Shown: positions 47,207-57,799 of the stretch, one piece after another
Layout of the letters: every line of letters begins with the position of its first letter
How positions within the stretch are numbered: position 1 is the stretch's first letter
Assembly: GCA_903873705.1 (NCBI GenBank)
Contig: CAIQPK010000009.1
Span: forward strand, 1-64,000
Source of the DNA: an uncultured Acidobacteriota bacterium
GTDB taxonomy: Bacteria > Acidobacteriota > Terriglobia > Terriglobales > Acidobacteriaceae
Length of the DNA: 64,000 nt
Reading direction: 5' to 3'
Position numbers and translations under genes: made by a program
The notes under the pieces: generated by a model
What the model saw: the letters and a program-made list of their open reading frames with translations, nothing else
What the model was told of the DNA's origin: nothing
Databases searched by the model: none

Positions 47207-49018
47207 ATGTCTGAAGAGATCCTGGAACCCACGTCGCCCATCGTTGCCGAAGCCACTGAAAGCCCTTTAGCGGAAACGCCCACTGTTGTTGCGGAGGCGT
47301 CTGCTGACACGCTGCCGGTGGAGGCGGAGGTGGATGCGCCGGGGATGCCGATCGAAGTGCCGGCCGAGGACGAGCCGGCGGAGTCGTTTGGGGATGCGTT
47401 TGCGGCGTTTGAGCGGACGCACTCGCGGAAGGTGGCCACCGAGGCGGAAGGGCCGAAGCAGATTGATGCGACGGTGGTAACGCTGGATGCCGAGAACGTA
47501 GTGCTGGACATCGGGTTCAAGACGGAGGGCGTGCTGGCGCGAACGACGTTCCCGAATAATGCGGACGACGTGAAGCCGGGCGACCGGATGCTGGTGAGCG
47601 TGCGCGGGCGGAACGCGGAGGGATACTACGAGCTTTCGCGGATTCGGGTGGCGGTGCCGATGGACTGGACGGCGCTGCAGAAGGCTTTCGACGAGAAGAA
47701 GCCGGTGGCCGGGACGGTGACGGCGGTGGTGAAGGGTGGGGTGACGGTCGACATTGGGGTGCGGGCGTTTATGCCGGCGTCGCGGACCGGGACACGCGAT
47801 GCGAAGGAGCTGGAAGCGCTGGTGGGGCAGCATATTTCGTGCAACATCATCAAGCTGGATACGGAAGAAGAAGATGTGGTCGTCGACCGGCGGGCGATCG
47901 TGGAGGCCGAGGCGAAGGAGCAGCAGGCGGCGCGGTTTGCGACGCTGAAGGAAGGTGACATTGTTGAGGGTCGCGTGCGCAGCCTGGCGACGTATGGCGC
48001 GTTTGTTGACCTGGGCGGGATTGATGGATTGCTGCACATCAGCGACATTTCGTGGAGCCGCGTGAATGCTCCCGGCGATGTACTGGAGGTTGGGCAGGAG
48101 CTGACGCTAAAGGTGTTGAAGGTGGATGCCGGCAGCAACAAGATTTCGCTGGGCTTGAAGCAGCTGCAAGCCGAGCCGTGGGATGCGGTGGCCGGCAAAT
48201 ATGTGCCCGGCGAGCGGGTGACGGGGACGGTGACGCGGCTGATGGACTTTGGCGCGTTTGTGGAGCTGGAGCCGGGGATCGAAGGGCTGATTCACGTGTC
48301 GGAGATGTCTTGGGTGAAGAAGGTGCGCAAACCCAGCGACATACTGAAGGCCGGCGAGACGGTTGAGGTGGTGGTGCTGAAGGTTGAGCCGGCAGAGAAG
48401 CGGATTTCGCTGGGGCTGAAGCAGACGCTGGGCGATCCGTGGGCTGATGTGGCGTTGAAGTTTCCGGTGGGCGCCGAGGTTGAGGGGCCGGTAACGAAGC
48501 TGATGACGTTTGGCGCGTTTGTGCAGATTGCTGAGGGTGTTGAGGGGCTGGTGCACATCAGCGAGATCGTGGCGGACCGGCGGCTGAATCATCCGAGCGA
48601 TGCGCTGCGCGTGGGTGAGGTGGTGAAGGCGCAGGTGCTGGGCGTGGACGCGGAGAAGCGGCAGATTAAGCTGAGCATGAAGCAGCTGCTGCCGACCGGG
48701 ATGAGTGAGTTCCTGGAAGAGCGCCAGGTGGGCGATGCGGTTTCGGGGCGGGTGGTTTCCGTTTCCGGCGATGTGGCTACGGTGGAGCTGGGCGAGGGGA
48801 TTCGCGCGAGCTGCAAGCTGGTGGCGGCTGCTCCGGTGGCGGCGGCGAATACCGGCGGGCTGGATTTGTCGGCGCTGGGCTCGATGCTGAAGGACAAGTG
48901 GAAGACCGGCGGGCCGACGGCGAGTGCTGCGACTGGGCTGGAGGCGGGGCAGGTGCGTAGCTTTGTGATTACGGCGCTGGATGTGGAGGCGAAGCGGATT
49001 GAGTTGAAGCTGGCGTAG
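47207..49018 (+). CDS. rpsA: Ribosomal protein S1 family, six S1 domains
   Basis: The 603-residue RNA-binding protein helps mRNAs bind the 30S subunit. An acidic N-terminal extension of about 80 residues leads to S1 domains near 85-155, 165-232, 245-320, 330-410, 418-495 and 505-600. Domains 3 to 5 carry the clearest pattern (GRVRSLATYGAFVDLGG, GTVTRLMDFGAFVELEP, GPVTKLMTFGAFVQIAE). Domains 1 and 2 are the divergent ribosome-docking type. AAGGAC precedes the ATG. It stands alone between two terminators. Confidence 0.93.
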   Translation: MSEEILEPTSPIVAEATESPLAETPTVVAEASADTLPVEAEVDAPGMPIEVPAEDEPAESFGDAFAAFERTHSRKVATEAEGPKQIDATVVTLDAENVVLDIGFKTEGVLARTTFPNNADDVKPGDRMLVSVRGRNAEGYYELSRIRVAVPMDWTALQKAFDEKKPVAGTVTAVVKGGVTVDIGVRAFMPASRTGTRDAKELEALVGQHISCNIIKLDTEEEDVVVDRRAIVEAEAKEQQAARFATLKEGDIVEGRVRSLATYGAFVDLGGIDGLLHISDISWSRVNAPGDVLEVGQELTLKVLKVDAGSNKISLGLKQLQAEPWDAVAGKYVPGERVTGTVTRLMDFGAFVELEPGIEGLIHVSEMSWVKKVRKPSDILKAGETVEVVVLKVEPAEKRISLGLKQTLGDPWADVALKFPVGAEVEGPVTKLMTFGAFVQIAEGVEGLVHISEIVADRRLNHPSDALRVGEVVKAQVLGVDAEKRQIKLSMKQLLPTGMSEFLEERQVGDAVSGRVVSVSGDVATVELGEGIRASCKLVAAAPVAAANTGGLDLSALGSMLKDKWKTGGPTASAATGLEAGQVRSFVITALDVEAKRIELKLA

Positions 49019-49040
49019 GCATCTTCTTTTTGCGATCCAG

Positions 49041-49070
49041 GCGGCTCTCTGCGGAGGGCCGCTTGCTTTT
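49041..49070 (+). terminator. Terminator after rpsA
   Basis: A 9-bp stem with one G-U pair (GCGGCTCTC at 49041-49049, GAGGGCCGC at 49054-49062), loop TGCG, is followed by TTGCTTTTT. Confidence 0.8.
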
Positions 49071-49104
49071 TGGCAGGGTGTGTGGGGAATGTTAGAGTGC
49101 CGTC

Positions 49105-50787
49105 ATGCGCTCGTTGGGATGGTTATGCGTGGCTGGGGTGTGCCTGGGTGTGGGAGTGCCTGCACTGCGGGCCGATGACGGGTTGTCGGCGGTAAAGTCG
49201 GCGGTGAAGCGGAGCACGCTGGACCAGAAAGGGACGCATCCGTTCCATTTGAAGTCCGTGCTGACGCCTTCGCCGGGGAGGGATGCGAAATCGGGGCGTA
49301 ATGGCGAGGTGGAGATCTGGTGGCAGGCGCCGGGAGAGTTTCGGCGCGAGGTCCGTGCGGATGGGTTCCACCAGGTGCAGGTGGTGAACGGAACGAAGGT
49401 CTGGGAGAAGAACGAAGGCGAGTACTTTCCGGAGTGGCTGCGGGAGCTGGCCGAGGCGCTCGTGCGGCCGGTGGCGGCGGAGTCGGAGGCGCTGCGCGGG
49501 ATGGCGCCGGACAAGTCGACGTCGATGGCGGGAGCGATTTATCTGCATTGGGAGAAGCCGCTGCCGGTGAATATGCAGCCGGAGAAGGAAGGGGTGGCGA
49601 TCTGGGAGAACAGTGGGCTGCTCTTCTATGACGGCGGGCTGGGGTGGGGTGCGCAGTTCAAGGATTATGCCGACTTTCACGGGCGGCTGGTGGCGCGGAC
49701 GATTTCGGCTGGCAGCCCGGAAGTTACGGCGAAGATCACGGTGCTGGAGGACCTGCCGGCGGTGGATGCAGCGTGGTTCGATGCGGGAGCGGCGGGTGGG
49801 GATGCGGCGCCGTTGAGGACGGTGGTGCTGGACAATACGGATTACGTGGCGGACCTGACGATTCCGACGAAGCCGGAGTGGCCGCCGGTGACGAACCCAC
49901 CGCTGACGGGCGTGGTGTGGACGGAACTGGTGGTGGATCGCGATGGGAAGGTGCGGGAGCCGACGAAAGCGATCTCCGACAACCCCGGTATCAACGGCGC
50001 GGCGGATGCTTACTTTGCCGGGCTGCATTTCAAGCCGACGCTGCGGGATGGGGTGCCGGTGCAAACGCTGCGGAGGGTGGCGATTGCGTTTGAGCTGCAT
50101 CGTCCGGACGGCGTGGAGGACCTGGGCACGGCGCGGGCGGCGTTTGAGCGCGGGCGGATGGCGAGCACGCTGGCTGCAGCGGCGAAAGTGCCGTATCGCC
50201 TGAAAGCGAAGTTCAAAGTAGCGGGAGCCACGGGCGCGGAGGAAGGGACCTACGAGGACACGTGGCAGGACGCGACGCATTGGCGGCGGGAGGCGGTGGT
50301 GGGGTCCAGCCGGTTTGTGCGCAGCCAGGACGGCAAGCAGCAGTATCGGCGGGAAGAGGGCGCGGAAAGCCGGCTGATGCAGCTGGTGATGACGGTGCTG
50401 GAGCCGATACCGGCGGTGGATACGATGACGGAATCGGACTGGACACTGAAACGGGAGTCGGTAGCGGGCACTACGGCGGTGCGCGTTTTGCGGGGCGCGG
50501 AGCCGCCGGACGGCAAGCTCGATGTGGTCCACGTTGGCGCGTACTGGTTTGATAACGCGGGGCATCTTCTGCAGGCGAACACAAGCGGACTGACGGTGAC
50601 GTTCCGGAAGCCCGAGGAGTATGACGGGGTGATGGTGCCTCGGGAGGTTGTTGCGCGGACGCCGGCGGGTGCCGTGGGGATGGTACTCACGGTGGAGTCG
50701 GTTACGGCGGCGGCCGGGATTTCGGGGTCGACATTCAAGCTGGCCGGACACGAGTGGGTAAGGCAGTTTACGGCGAGTGTGCGTTGA
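49105..50787 (+). CDS. Exported protein with a TonB C-terminal-like domain between two repeat-like parts
   Basis: The 560-residue protein has a Sec signal (LGWLCVAGVCLGVGVPALRA). Residues 40-220 and 350-560 look like related beta-rich modules, possibly of LolA/outer-membrane-lipoprotein type (EVEIWWQAPGEFRREVRADG against YEDTWQDATHWRREAVVGSS). Between them, near 265-335, is a TonB-like segment (GVVWTELVVDRDGKV, GLHFKPTLRDG, VAIAFEL). It lacks an N-terminal anchor and Pro-rich spacer, so it is not a classical TonB. The function is unknown. It precedes gspF by 86 bp. Confidence 0.65.
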   Translation: MRSLGWLCVAGVCLGVGVPALRADDGLSAVKSAVKRSTLDQKGTHPFHLKSVLTPSPGRDAKSGRNGEVEIWWQAPGEFRREVRADGFHQVQVVNGTKVWEKNEGEYFPEWLRELAEALVRPVAAESEALRGMAPDKSTSMAGAIYLHWEKPLPVNMQPEKEGVAIWENSGLLFYDGGLGWGAQFKDYADFHGRLVARTISAGSPEVTAKITVLEDLPAVDAAWFDAGAAGGDAAPLRTVVLDNTDYVADLTIPTKPEWPPVTNPPLTGVVWTELVVDRDGKVREPTKAISDNPGINGAADAYFAGLHFKPTLRDGVPVQTLRRVAIAFELHRPDGVEDLGTARAAFERGRMASTLAAAAKVPYRLKAKFKVAGATGAEEGTYEDTWQDATHWRREAVVGSSRFVRSQDGKQQYRREEGAESRLMQLVMTVLEPIPAVDTMTESDWTLKRESVAGTTAVRVLRGAEPPDGKLDVVHVGAYWFDNAGHLLQANTSGLTVTFRKPEEYDGVMVPREVVARTPAGAVGMVLTVESVTAAAGISGSTFKLAGHEWVRQFTASVR

Positions 50788-50873
50788 TACGACCGTGCTA
50801 CGGGAAAGACATCGTGGCAGGGACGCCAAAGTTGGCTATGAGCGTCTAAGCTGGAAGAGACTGCTTTCCGCGC

Positions 50874-52061
50874 ATGACTGAATTTACGATCAAACTCGCT
50901 GATGACCGGGGACGTGTGCAGGAGCAGGTGCATGCGGCGGCTACGGCTGAGGAGTTGCGGGCGCGGTTTACGCAGGCGGGGTACCTTGTTTATTCGGTCA
51001 AGGCCAAGTCGGTGCTGGGTGGGTCGAGCAAGAAGAAGGTCAACCTTGAGACCTTTCTGATCTTCAATCAGCAGTTTTTGACCCTGATTCGGGCGGGGTT
51101 GCCGATTTTGAGCTCGCTGGAGTTGCTGGCCAAGCGGCAGAAGGACTTGAACCTGCGTGGACAGCTCGAGGACGTGGCGGCGCGGGTGAAGACGGGTGAA
51201 TCGATCTCGTCGGCGTTTGAGGCGCAGGGCGGGTTTCCGCTGGTTTATACGACGACGCTGCTGGCGGGTGAGCGGTCGGGCAACCTGGAAGAGGTGTTGC
51301 AGCTGTTTCTGGATTTTCAGCGGGTGTCGCTGACGTTTCGGAAGAAGCTGAAGGCGTCGATGATTTATCCGGCGTTTCTGGTTGTGGCCGTGATTGGGAT
51401 GTTCATTTTTCTGATCACGTTTGTGGTGCCGCGGTTTGCGACGCTGTATGACCAGTTGAATGTGAAGCTGCCCACGTTGACGCTGTTCCTGTTGCAGCTA
51501 GGGGTGGCGGCGCAGCACTATGGGCTGTACGTGGCGGCGGTGCTGGGTGTGGGCGTGTGGCTGCTGATGCGCTGGATCAAGACGGATGCGGGGCAGAATG
51601 CGGTGGACAAGGTTCGGATATCGCTGCCGGTGCTGGGGTCGGTGTGGCTGAAGTACCAGGTGGGGCTGTTTGCGCGGACGCTTTCGACGCTGCTGACGGG
51701 CGGTTTGCCGCTGGTGCCGAGCCTGGAGACGGCGGCGAAGTCGATTGAGTCGCGACAGATTGCGAAAGCGGTTTTTTCGAGCGTGGAGAGCGTGCGCGAG
51801 GGCGAGGGGCTGGCGCAGTCGCTGGAACTGACGCGGGTGTTTCCGGAGCTTTCGGTGGAGATGATTGAGGTGGGCGAGAGCACGGGCGCGCTGCCGCAGA
51901 TGCTGAACTCTGTGGCGGAGTTTTTTGAGGAAGATGTGCAGACGCGGTTGTCGGCGATTATGAGCTTGATTGAGCCGATCATTTTGATCGTGATGGGCGT
52001 GGTGGTAGTGGTGATCTTGATTGCGCTTTACCTGCCGATTTTGAGTTTGGGTGGGACGTAG
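50874..52061 (+). CDS. gspF: Type II secretion/type IV pilus inner-membrane platform protein
   Basis: This 395-residue GspF/PilC protein has two repeated GspF domains (about 67-190 and 270-392), each ending in a membrane helix: YPAFLVVAVIGMFIFLITFVVP and PIILIVMGVVVVVILIALYLPI. Conserved pieces include FNQQFLTLIRAGLPI and LARTLSTLLTGGLPL-like sequence in the second half, and LPQMLNSVAEFFEEDV. It links the ATPase to the pilin-like assembly machine. The matching ATPase gene lies downstream, separated by a toxin-antitoxin pair. Confidence 0.93.
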   Translation: MTEFTIKLADDRGRVQEQVHAAATAEELRARFTQAGYLVYSVKAKSVLGGSSKKKVNLETFLIFNQQFLTLIRAGLPILSSLELLAKRQKDLNLRGQLEDVAARVKTGESISSAFEAQGGFPLVYTTTLLAGERSGNLEEVLQLFLDFQRVSLTFRKKLKASMIYPAFLVVAVIGMFIFLITFVVPRFATLYDQLNVKLPTLTLFLLQLGVAAQHYGLYVAAVLGVGVWLLMRWIKTDAGQNAVDKVRISLPVLGSVWLKYQVGLFARTLSTLLTGGLPLVPSLETAAKSIESRQIAKAVFSSVESVREGEGLAQSLELTRVFPELSVEMIEVGESTGALPQMLNSVAEFFEEDVQTRLSAIMSLIEPIILIVMGVVVVVILIALYLPILSLGGT

Positions 52062-52102
52062 GGGCTAAATGACCATGTTAGAGTGGTCATTATGGAGCAG
52101 TT

Positions 52103-52363
52103 ATGAAAAAGCTCGGCGCCACTGAAGCTAAGACGCATTTCCTTTCTCTGCTGACTGACATTGAGCAGAAGCGTGAAGGCTTGATCGTTACGCGAAATGG
52201 CAAGCCGGTAGCGAGAGTGCTCCCGATGCCGGAGTCGAATTCGGACCCGATTTACGGGTTTTATCAAGGGAAGCTCGATATCCGGGGTGATGTGCTTTCG
52301 CCGCTTTATTCTGATGAGGAGCTCGAAGAGTTCTTTGAGCGGTCGGCCGCCCAATACAAATGA
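52103..52363 (+). CDS. Phd/YefM-type antitoxin
   Basis: The 86-residue DNA-binding antitoxin starts MKKLGATEAKTHFLSLLTDIEQ, the typical Phd/YefM N-terminus, with the VTRNGKPVARVLPM strand pair after it. The C-terminal part (SDEELEEFFERSAAQYK) should cover the toxin active site. Its stop overlaps the toxin start as ATGA. The upstream gap of 41 bp after gspF contains its own probable promoter region. Confidence 0.9.
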   Translation: MKKLGATEAKTHFLSLLTDIEQKREGLIVTRNGKPVARVLPMPESNSDPIYGFYQGKLDIRGDVLSPLYSDEELEEFFERSAAQYK

Positions 52364-52749
52364 TGGTCGACACGCAGATCGTTTTCTGGATGGCGCAGGT
52401 TCCTGGTCTGCTTTCAGAGAAGGCGCGCGAGGCGATAGACGATGCCCGTTTGCGTGGCGATGCTATCTGCATATCGGACAAGACGCTTTGGGAATTGGCC
52501 ATGATGATTCAGCGTGGAATCGTGCTCGTCAAAACGACACCTCGAGATTTTCTTTTAGAGGTTGAAAAGTATTTCCGTGTACTGCCGATCACGGGTGCGA
52601 TTGCGGAACGTTCCGTGCAGTTCTCGCCACGTTTTCCGAGAGATCCTGCAGACCGCATTATTGCCGCTACCGCGCTTGTGCACGGTCTTCCACTCATCAC
52701 GGCGGACGAGAAAATTATTGCGTCGGGTGAAGTGCCCTGTATCTGGTAA
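52360..52749 (+). CDS. VapC-type PIN-domain toxin
   Basis: The 129-residue PIN-domain ribonuclease has the acidic metal-binding set: Asp4 in MMVDTQIVFW, Glu45 in DKTLWELAMMI, and Asp95 and Asp98 in RDPADRIIAATA. The ending LVHGLPLITADEKI is typical. VapC toxins cut tRNA or rRNA and stop translation. It is translationally coupled to the Phd-type antitoxin and lies inside the secretion/pilus operon, 30 bp before gspE. Confidence 0.92.
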   Translation: MMVDTQIVFWMAQVPGLLSEKAREAIDDARLRGDAICISDKTLWELAMMIQRGIVLVKTTPRDFLLEVEKYFRVLPITGAIAERSVQFSPRFPRDPADRIIAATALVHGLPLITADEKIIASGEVPCIW

Positions 52750-52779
52750 ACCAGCACTGTTCTTTGGAGTCCAACGATT

Positions 52780-54410
<1,631 letters not shown>

Positions 54411-54414
<4 letters not shown>

Positions 54415-54959
54415 CGCGGCGCTTTGCTGTTCAGGCGACTCTCGTTGTGTTGCTGTTGTGCGCAGTGCGGATTTCGGCGCAGGAGTCGCCGGTTGGCGTA
54501 TGGCGGCTTGCAAAGATGCGCTGGGTGAATGCGCCCAAGGGCTTGCCAAAAGAGAAGACGGGCAATACGGTCGTTCTGCGCTTTGCCCCGGGTGGAGCAT
54601 TCGCCCTGATTCAGGGCAGCATCATTCAACAACAGCATGGCTTCCAAGAGCACTTGAGCCAAGGTGACCCGTGGACGATCTACACGGGCACCTGGAAGCG
54701 TGACGGCCAATGGGTGACAGTAACGTACACCTTGCTCTACCGAGATATCGAATTTACAGGACGTGATGGGATGCGTCCGTGCGACCCGCCAAGAACGGCA
54801 GCGGTGGTTCTGCAGGGAAACAGTCTGGTTTTCGACGGAGAACGTTATGAGTTCAATCCCCGGCTGGAAAAGAGTGTAAACGATACGTTTTCTCCGCGGC
54901 CCGGGCTTCCCAAGTCACAATGTGGGGCGGGGAAGGGTGCAACGGCGGAAGTTCCGTAG
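54411..54959 (+). CDS. Secreted hypothetical protein in the pilus operon
   Basis: The 182-residue protein has a Sec signal (FAVQATLVVLLLCAVRISAQ) and a beta-rich lipocalin- or YbjN-like body (GVWRLAKMRW, YTGTWKRDGQWVTVTYTLLYRDIEF, LVFDGERYEF). No family is recognised. It overlaps gspE by 4 bp and shares its strand, but its codon use looks more mixed than that of its neighbours. A role with the secretion machine is possible but not shown. Confidence 0.7.
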
Positions 54960-55047
54960 ATTTTGACAAACGCATGGCGTGAATCCGCGTCCAACCGTGA
55001 AGCGCTGAACCGAAATTTGTTGGCCAAGGTACTCTATTTAGAGCTTC

Positions 55048-56307
55048 ATGAATCTTCTTCCCCAACCTTCTGGAAACCGGCCTCGACTGGCTTGCGAGAT
55101 TTCTCCGCAGGGCGTGGTGGCGGCGCGTGCGGAGACGGCTGCGTCGCCGATAGCGGCGGTGGCGAAGGTGCCGCTCGCGGCGGGGGCTGTTGTGCCGGGG
55201 CTGAAGCCGGGTAATGTGGTTGATCGCGTGGCCGTGATTGCGGCGGTGCGGAAGGCGATGGAAGAGATTGAGGCCAGGGCGGGGTCGCGGGCGTCGGATA
55301 TGACGCTGGTGATTCCGGATGCCGCGGTGCGGGTGCTGCTGCTGGAGTTCGATGCGTTGCCGAACAAGCTTTCCGAGGCGCTGCCGCTGGTGCGGTTCCG
55401 GCTGAAGAAGATGCTGCCGTTCGATGCGGACGACGCTATGGTGAGCTACCAGGTGATGAGCACCAGCAAACAGATGGTGCGGGTGCTGGCGGTGGCGATT
55501 CCTCCGGATGTGCTGGCGGAGTATGAGTCGGTGGCGCGGGAGGTGGGGTTTGAGCCGGGGTCGGTTTTGCCAAGTACGCTGGCTTGCGTTGCCGGGATGG
55601 ACGATACGGACGGAGCGGCGCTGCTGATCAATGCGAACCCGGCGGGCGTGACGACGGCGATTGTGCGGAGCGGGATTTTGATGCTGCACCGGAGCGTCGA
55701 TTTGCAGGCGGCCCCGATGGGTTATCCGGCGAATTACCCTCCGGCGATGTTTGAAGATCACGGGCAGAGATTGCCGTTGGTGAATGCCGACGAGAGCGTG
55801 GCGGAGTGGTCGGCGCAGGAGGCGTTGCCCGAGCATGGGCGGACGCCTTACGCAGAAGCGGCGCCAGTGGAGCGGTCGCCTTATGCTGCAGAGACGGTTA
55901 CGGCGGACCTGAATGCGGAGCTGCACCAGTCGATACTGGTGGCGCCGACGACGATGCGGGAGTTTGCCGAGGAAGCGGTGCGTGATCCGCTGGTGTCCTC
56001 GGGTGCTGCTGGGCTGGGTCGGCCTGCGGTGAGCGCGGGCGATATTGCCAGCGAAGTGGCCCAGGCGGTGAGTGTGGCCGTGGCGTATTACGAAGACACG
56101 CTGGAGCGAGCGCCGGAGCGGGTGCTATGCGCGGGACCGCTGGGCGCGGAGGCGCTGCAGAGGATTTTGTCGAGCGAAGGATTGGCGCAGGCGGATGGGC
56201 TGCGGGTGCGGGAGTTGGTGTCGACTGAGGCGATCTTGTCGAGCGCGGTGACGGCGCAGGTGTCGCGCGGCTGGCTGGCGGGCGTGGTGGGGGCGCTGCG
56301 AGGCTAA
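55048..56307 (+). CDS. pilM: PilM/GspL-like cytoplasmic actin-fold protein
   Basis: The 419-residue protein resembles PilM or the cytoplasmic part of GspL. It opens with LACEISPQGVVAARAE, then VVPGLKPGNVVDRVAV, DMTLVIPDAAVRVLLLEFD, and LSEALPLVRFRLKKMLPFD, the last being the PilN-binding region type. There is no membrane helix. It would couple the ATPase to PilN and PilO. The stop and the next start share a base (TAATG at 56305-56309). Confidence 0.85.
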   Translation: MNLLPQPSGNRPRLACEISPQGVVAARAETAASPIAAVAKVPLAAGAVVPGLKPGNVVDRVAVIAAVRKAMEEIEARAGSRASDMTLVIPDAAVRVLLLEFDALPNKLSEALPLVRFRLKKMLPFDADDAMVSYQVMSTSKQMVRVLAVAIPPDVLAEYESVAREVGFEPGSVLPSTLACVAGMDDTDGAALLINANPAGVTTAIVRSGILMLHRSVDLQAAPMGYPANYPPAMFEDHGQRLPLVNADESVAEWSAQEALPEHGRTPYAEAAPVERSPYAAETVTADLNAELHQSILVAPTTMREFAEEAVRDPLVSSGAAGLGRPAVSAGDIASEVAQAVSVAVAYYEDTLERAPERVLCAGPLGAEALQRILSSEGLAQADGLRVRELVSTEAILSSAVTAQVSRGWLAGVVGALRG

Positions 56308-57047
56308 TGCGGATATCGGTCAATCTCGCGTCGCGTCCGTTTGTTGAGCTGAGGCCGTTCTTTGCGCGGCTGCGGATCGTGATGGCGGTGTTGGCTGTGC
56401 TGGCGATGGGGCTGGGCGCGGGCATGTACGTTGAGCGGCAGAAGCTGCTGGTGGCCGAGCAGCAGATGGATGTGGTGCGTAATCGGACCACGTCTGCGTT
56501 GGCGGAGAAGCGGAACAATGAAGCGCGCATGAAGCAGCCGGTGAACGCAGCGGTGCTGGACCGGTCACGGTTTCTGAATGCGCTGTTTCTGCGCAAGAGT
56601 TTTTCGTGGACCGCGGTGATGATGGATCTGGAAAACGTGTTGCCCACGGGCGTGCAGGTGACGGCGATCGAGCCGCAGATTACGGCGGACGGCGATGTGG
56701 TGATCCGGCTGCGGGTGGCGGGCGACCGGGACCGGGCGATCCAACTGGTGAGAAATTTGGAGCGGTCGTCGCGTTTCCTGTCGCCACGGCTTTCGAACGA
56801 GAGCACGCAGAGCAAGGAGCAGCAGCAGGCGGCCGCGGCCAACGGCGGTGCGCCCGGGGGGGTGGAGTTCGACATCCTGGCGAACTATAACCCGCTGCCA
56901 AGCGTCGCGAAAGCGGACAGTGCGGAGACCAAGGCGGGGGCTGAAACTAACCCGAAGCCGTCGGTGAAGAAGGCTGTGAAGCCCGGGCCGCATGATGGGG
57001 TGGTGTTGAAGCCGTATGTGGCGCCGAAGCCGGGAGGTGCGCGATGA
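56307..57047 (+). CDS. pilN: PilN-like inner-membrane assembly protein
   Basis: The 246-residue bitopic protein starts MRISVNLASRPFVELRPFFAR, the short N-terminal peptide that binds PilM. One helix (IVMAVLAVLAMGLGAGMYV) and a periplasmic coiled coil and ferredoxin-like domain follow. The C-terminal 50 residues are Lys/Pro-rich and longer than in standard PilN. Its stop overlaps the pilO-like start as ATGA. Confidence 0.85.
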   Translation: MRISVNLASRPFVELRPFFARLRIVMAVLAVLAMGLGAGMYVERQKLLVAEQQMDVVRNRTTSALAEKRNNEARMKQPVNAAVLDRSRFLNALFLRKSFSWTAVMMDLENVLPTGVQVTAIEPQITADGDVVIRLRVAGDRDRAIQLVRNLERSSRFLSPRLSNESTQSKEQQQAAAANGGAPGGVEFDILANYNPLPSVAKADSAETKAGAETNPKPSVKKAVKPGPHDGVVLKPYVAPKPGGAR

Positions 57048-57799
57048 GTACCGTCGTGGTGCCTACTCCTAGCAGCGCGTCGGTGGCGAAGCGCGGGCCG
57101 CGGTTGACGGACCATGCGCGGTCGCTGCTGACGGCAGTGAATTTGCACTTTGCGGGTGTCGCGGTGCTGGCGGTGATCTGTCTTTACCTGGCGATTCACC
57201 TGGGGTTCCTGGTGCAGCAGCTTCATGCGAACAACGCGGACGCGGTGGCGCAGCAGTATGCGCAGCTGCGGGCGGCGGAGATTGCGGCGCTGCCGTTGCG
57301 CGGGCTCGATGTGAAGCTGGTGGACTCGACTGCGCAGGCAGATGCATTTTATGCGCAGCGGTTGCCGTATGCGTACTCGCAGGTGGCGGCGGAGCTGGGA
57401 GCGCTGACCAAGCGGGAGAATGTGCGGCTGTCTCGCGTGCAATACGCGCAGACGCCAGCGCTCACCGGTACGGGCGAGCTGATTGAAGTGCGCATGGATG
57501 CGAGTCTGGCGGGAGATTACCGGCCGCTGGTGCAACTGATCAATACGCTCGAACGCGACAAGATGTTTTTTGTGATCAACGGGATCACGTTTACCGGGGC
57601 GAGCAACGGGCAAGTGAATCTGCGGATGCGGATTACGACTTACCTGCGCCAGCCGCGTCCGGAAGAGCCGATGGCCGATACACCGCAGGCTGAAGCGGCC
57701 GCAGAGGCTGGGGCATCGGCAGCGGCGGCGAATGTGGCCACGCCTGCTGGGTCGACGCCTCCGCTGCGGATGCCGCGCCGGCCGGGAGGTGCGCGATGA
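57044..57799 (+). CDS. pilO: PilO-like inner-membrane assembly protein
   Basis: The 251-residue bitopic protein has a cytosolic start, a membrane helix (LHFAGVAVLAVICLYLAIHLGF), a coiled coil (AEIAALPLRGLDVKLVDSTA) and a ferredoxin-like periplasmic domain (GELIEVRMDASLAGDYRPLVQLINTLERDKMFFVI), followed by an Ala-rich tail. It pairs with PilN. ATGA overlaps link it to both neighbours. Confidence 0.82.
   Translation: MSTVVVPTPSSASVAKRGPRLTDHARSLLTAVNLHFAGVAVLAVICLYLAIHLGFLVQQLHANNADAVAQQYAQLRAAEIAALPLRGLDVKLVDSTAQADAFYAQRLPYAYSQVAAELGALTKRENVRLSRVQYAQTPALTGTGELIEVRMDASLAGDYRPLVQLINTLERDKMFFVINGITFTGASNGQVNLRMRITTYLRQPRPEEPMADTPQAEAAAEAGASAAAANVATPAGSTPPLRMPRRPGGAR

Noticed and set aside
49123-50829. 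A 568-codon frame antisense to the TonB-like gene
   Set aside because: Arg/His/Pro-rich with no domain; the opposite strand has a signal peptide.
54963-54991. TTGACA upstream of the pilM-like gene as a separate promoter
   Set aside because: No -10 box at 16-18 bp spacing; the pilM-like gene is better read from the gspE transcript.
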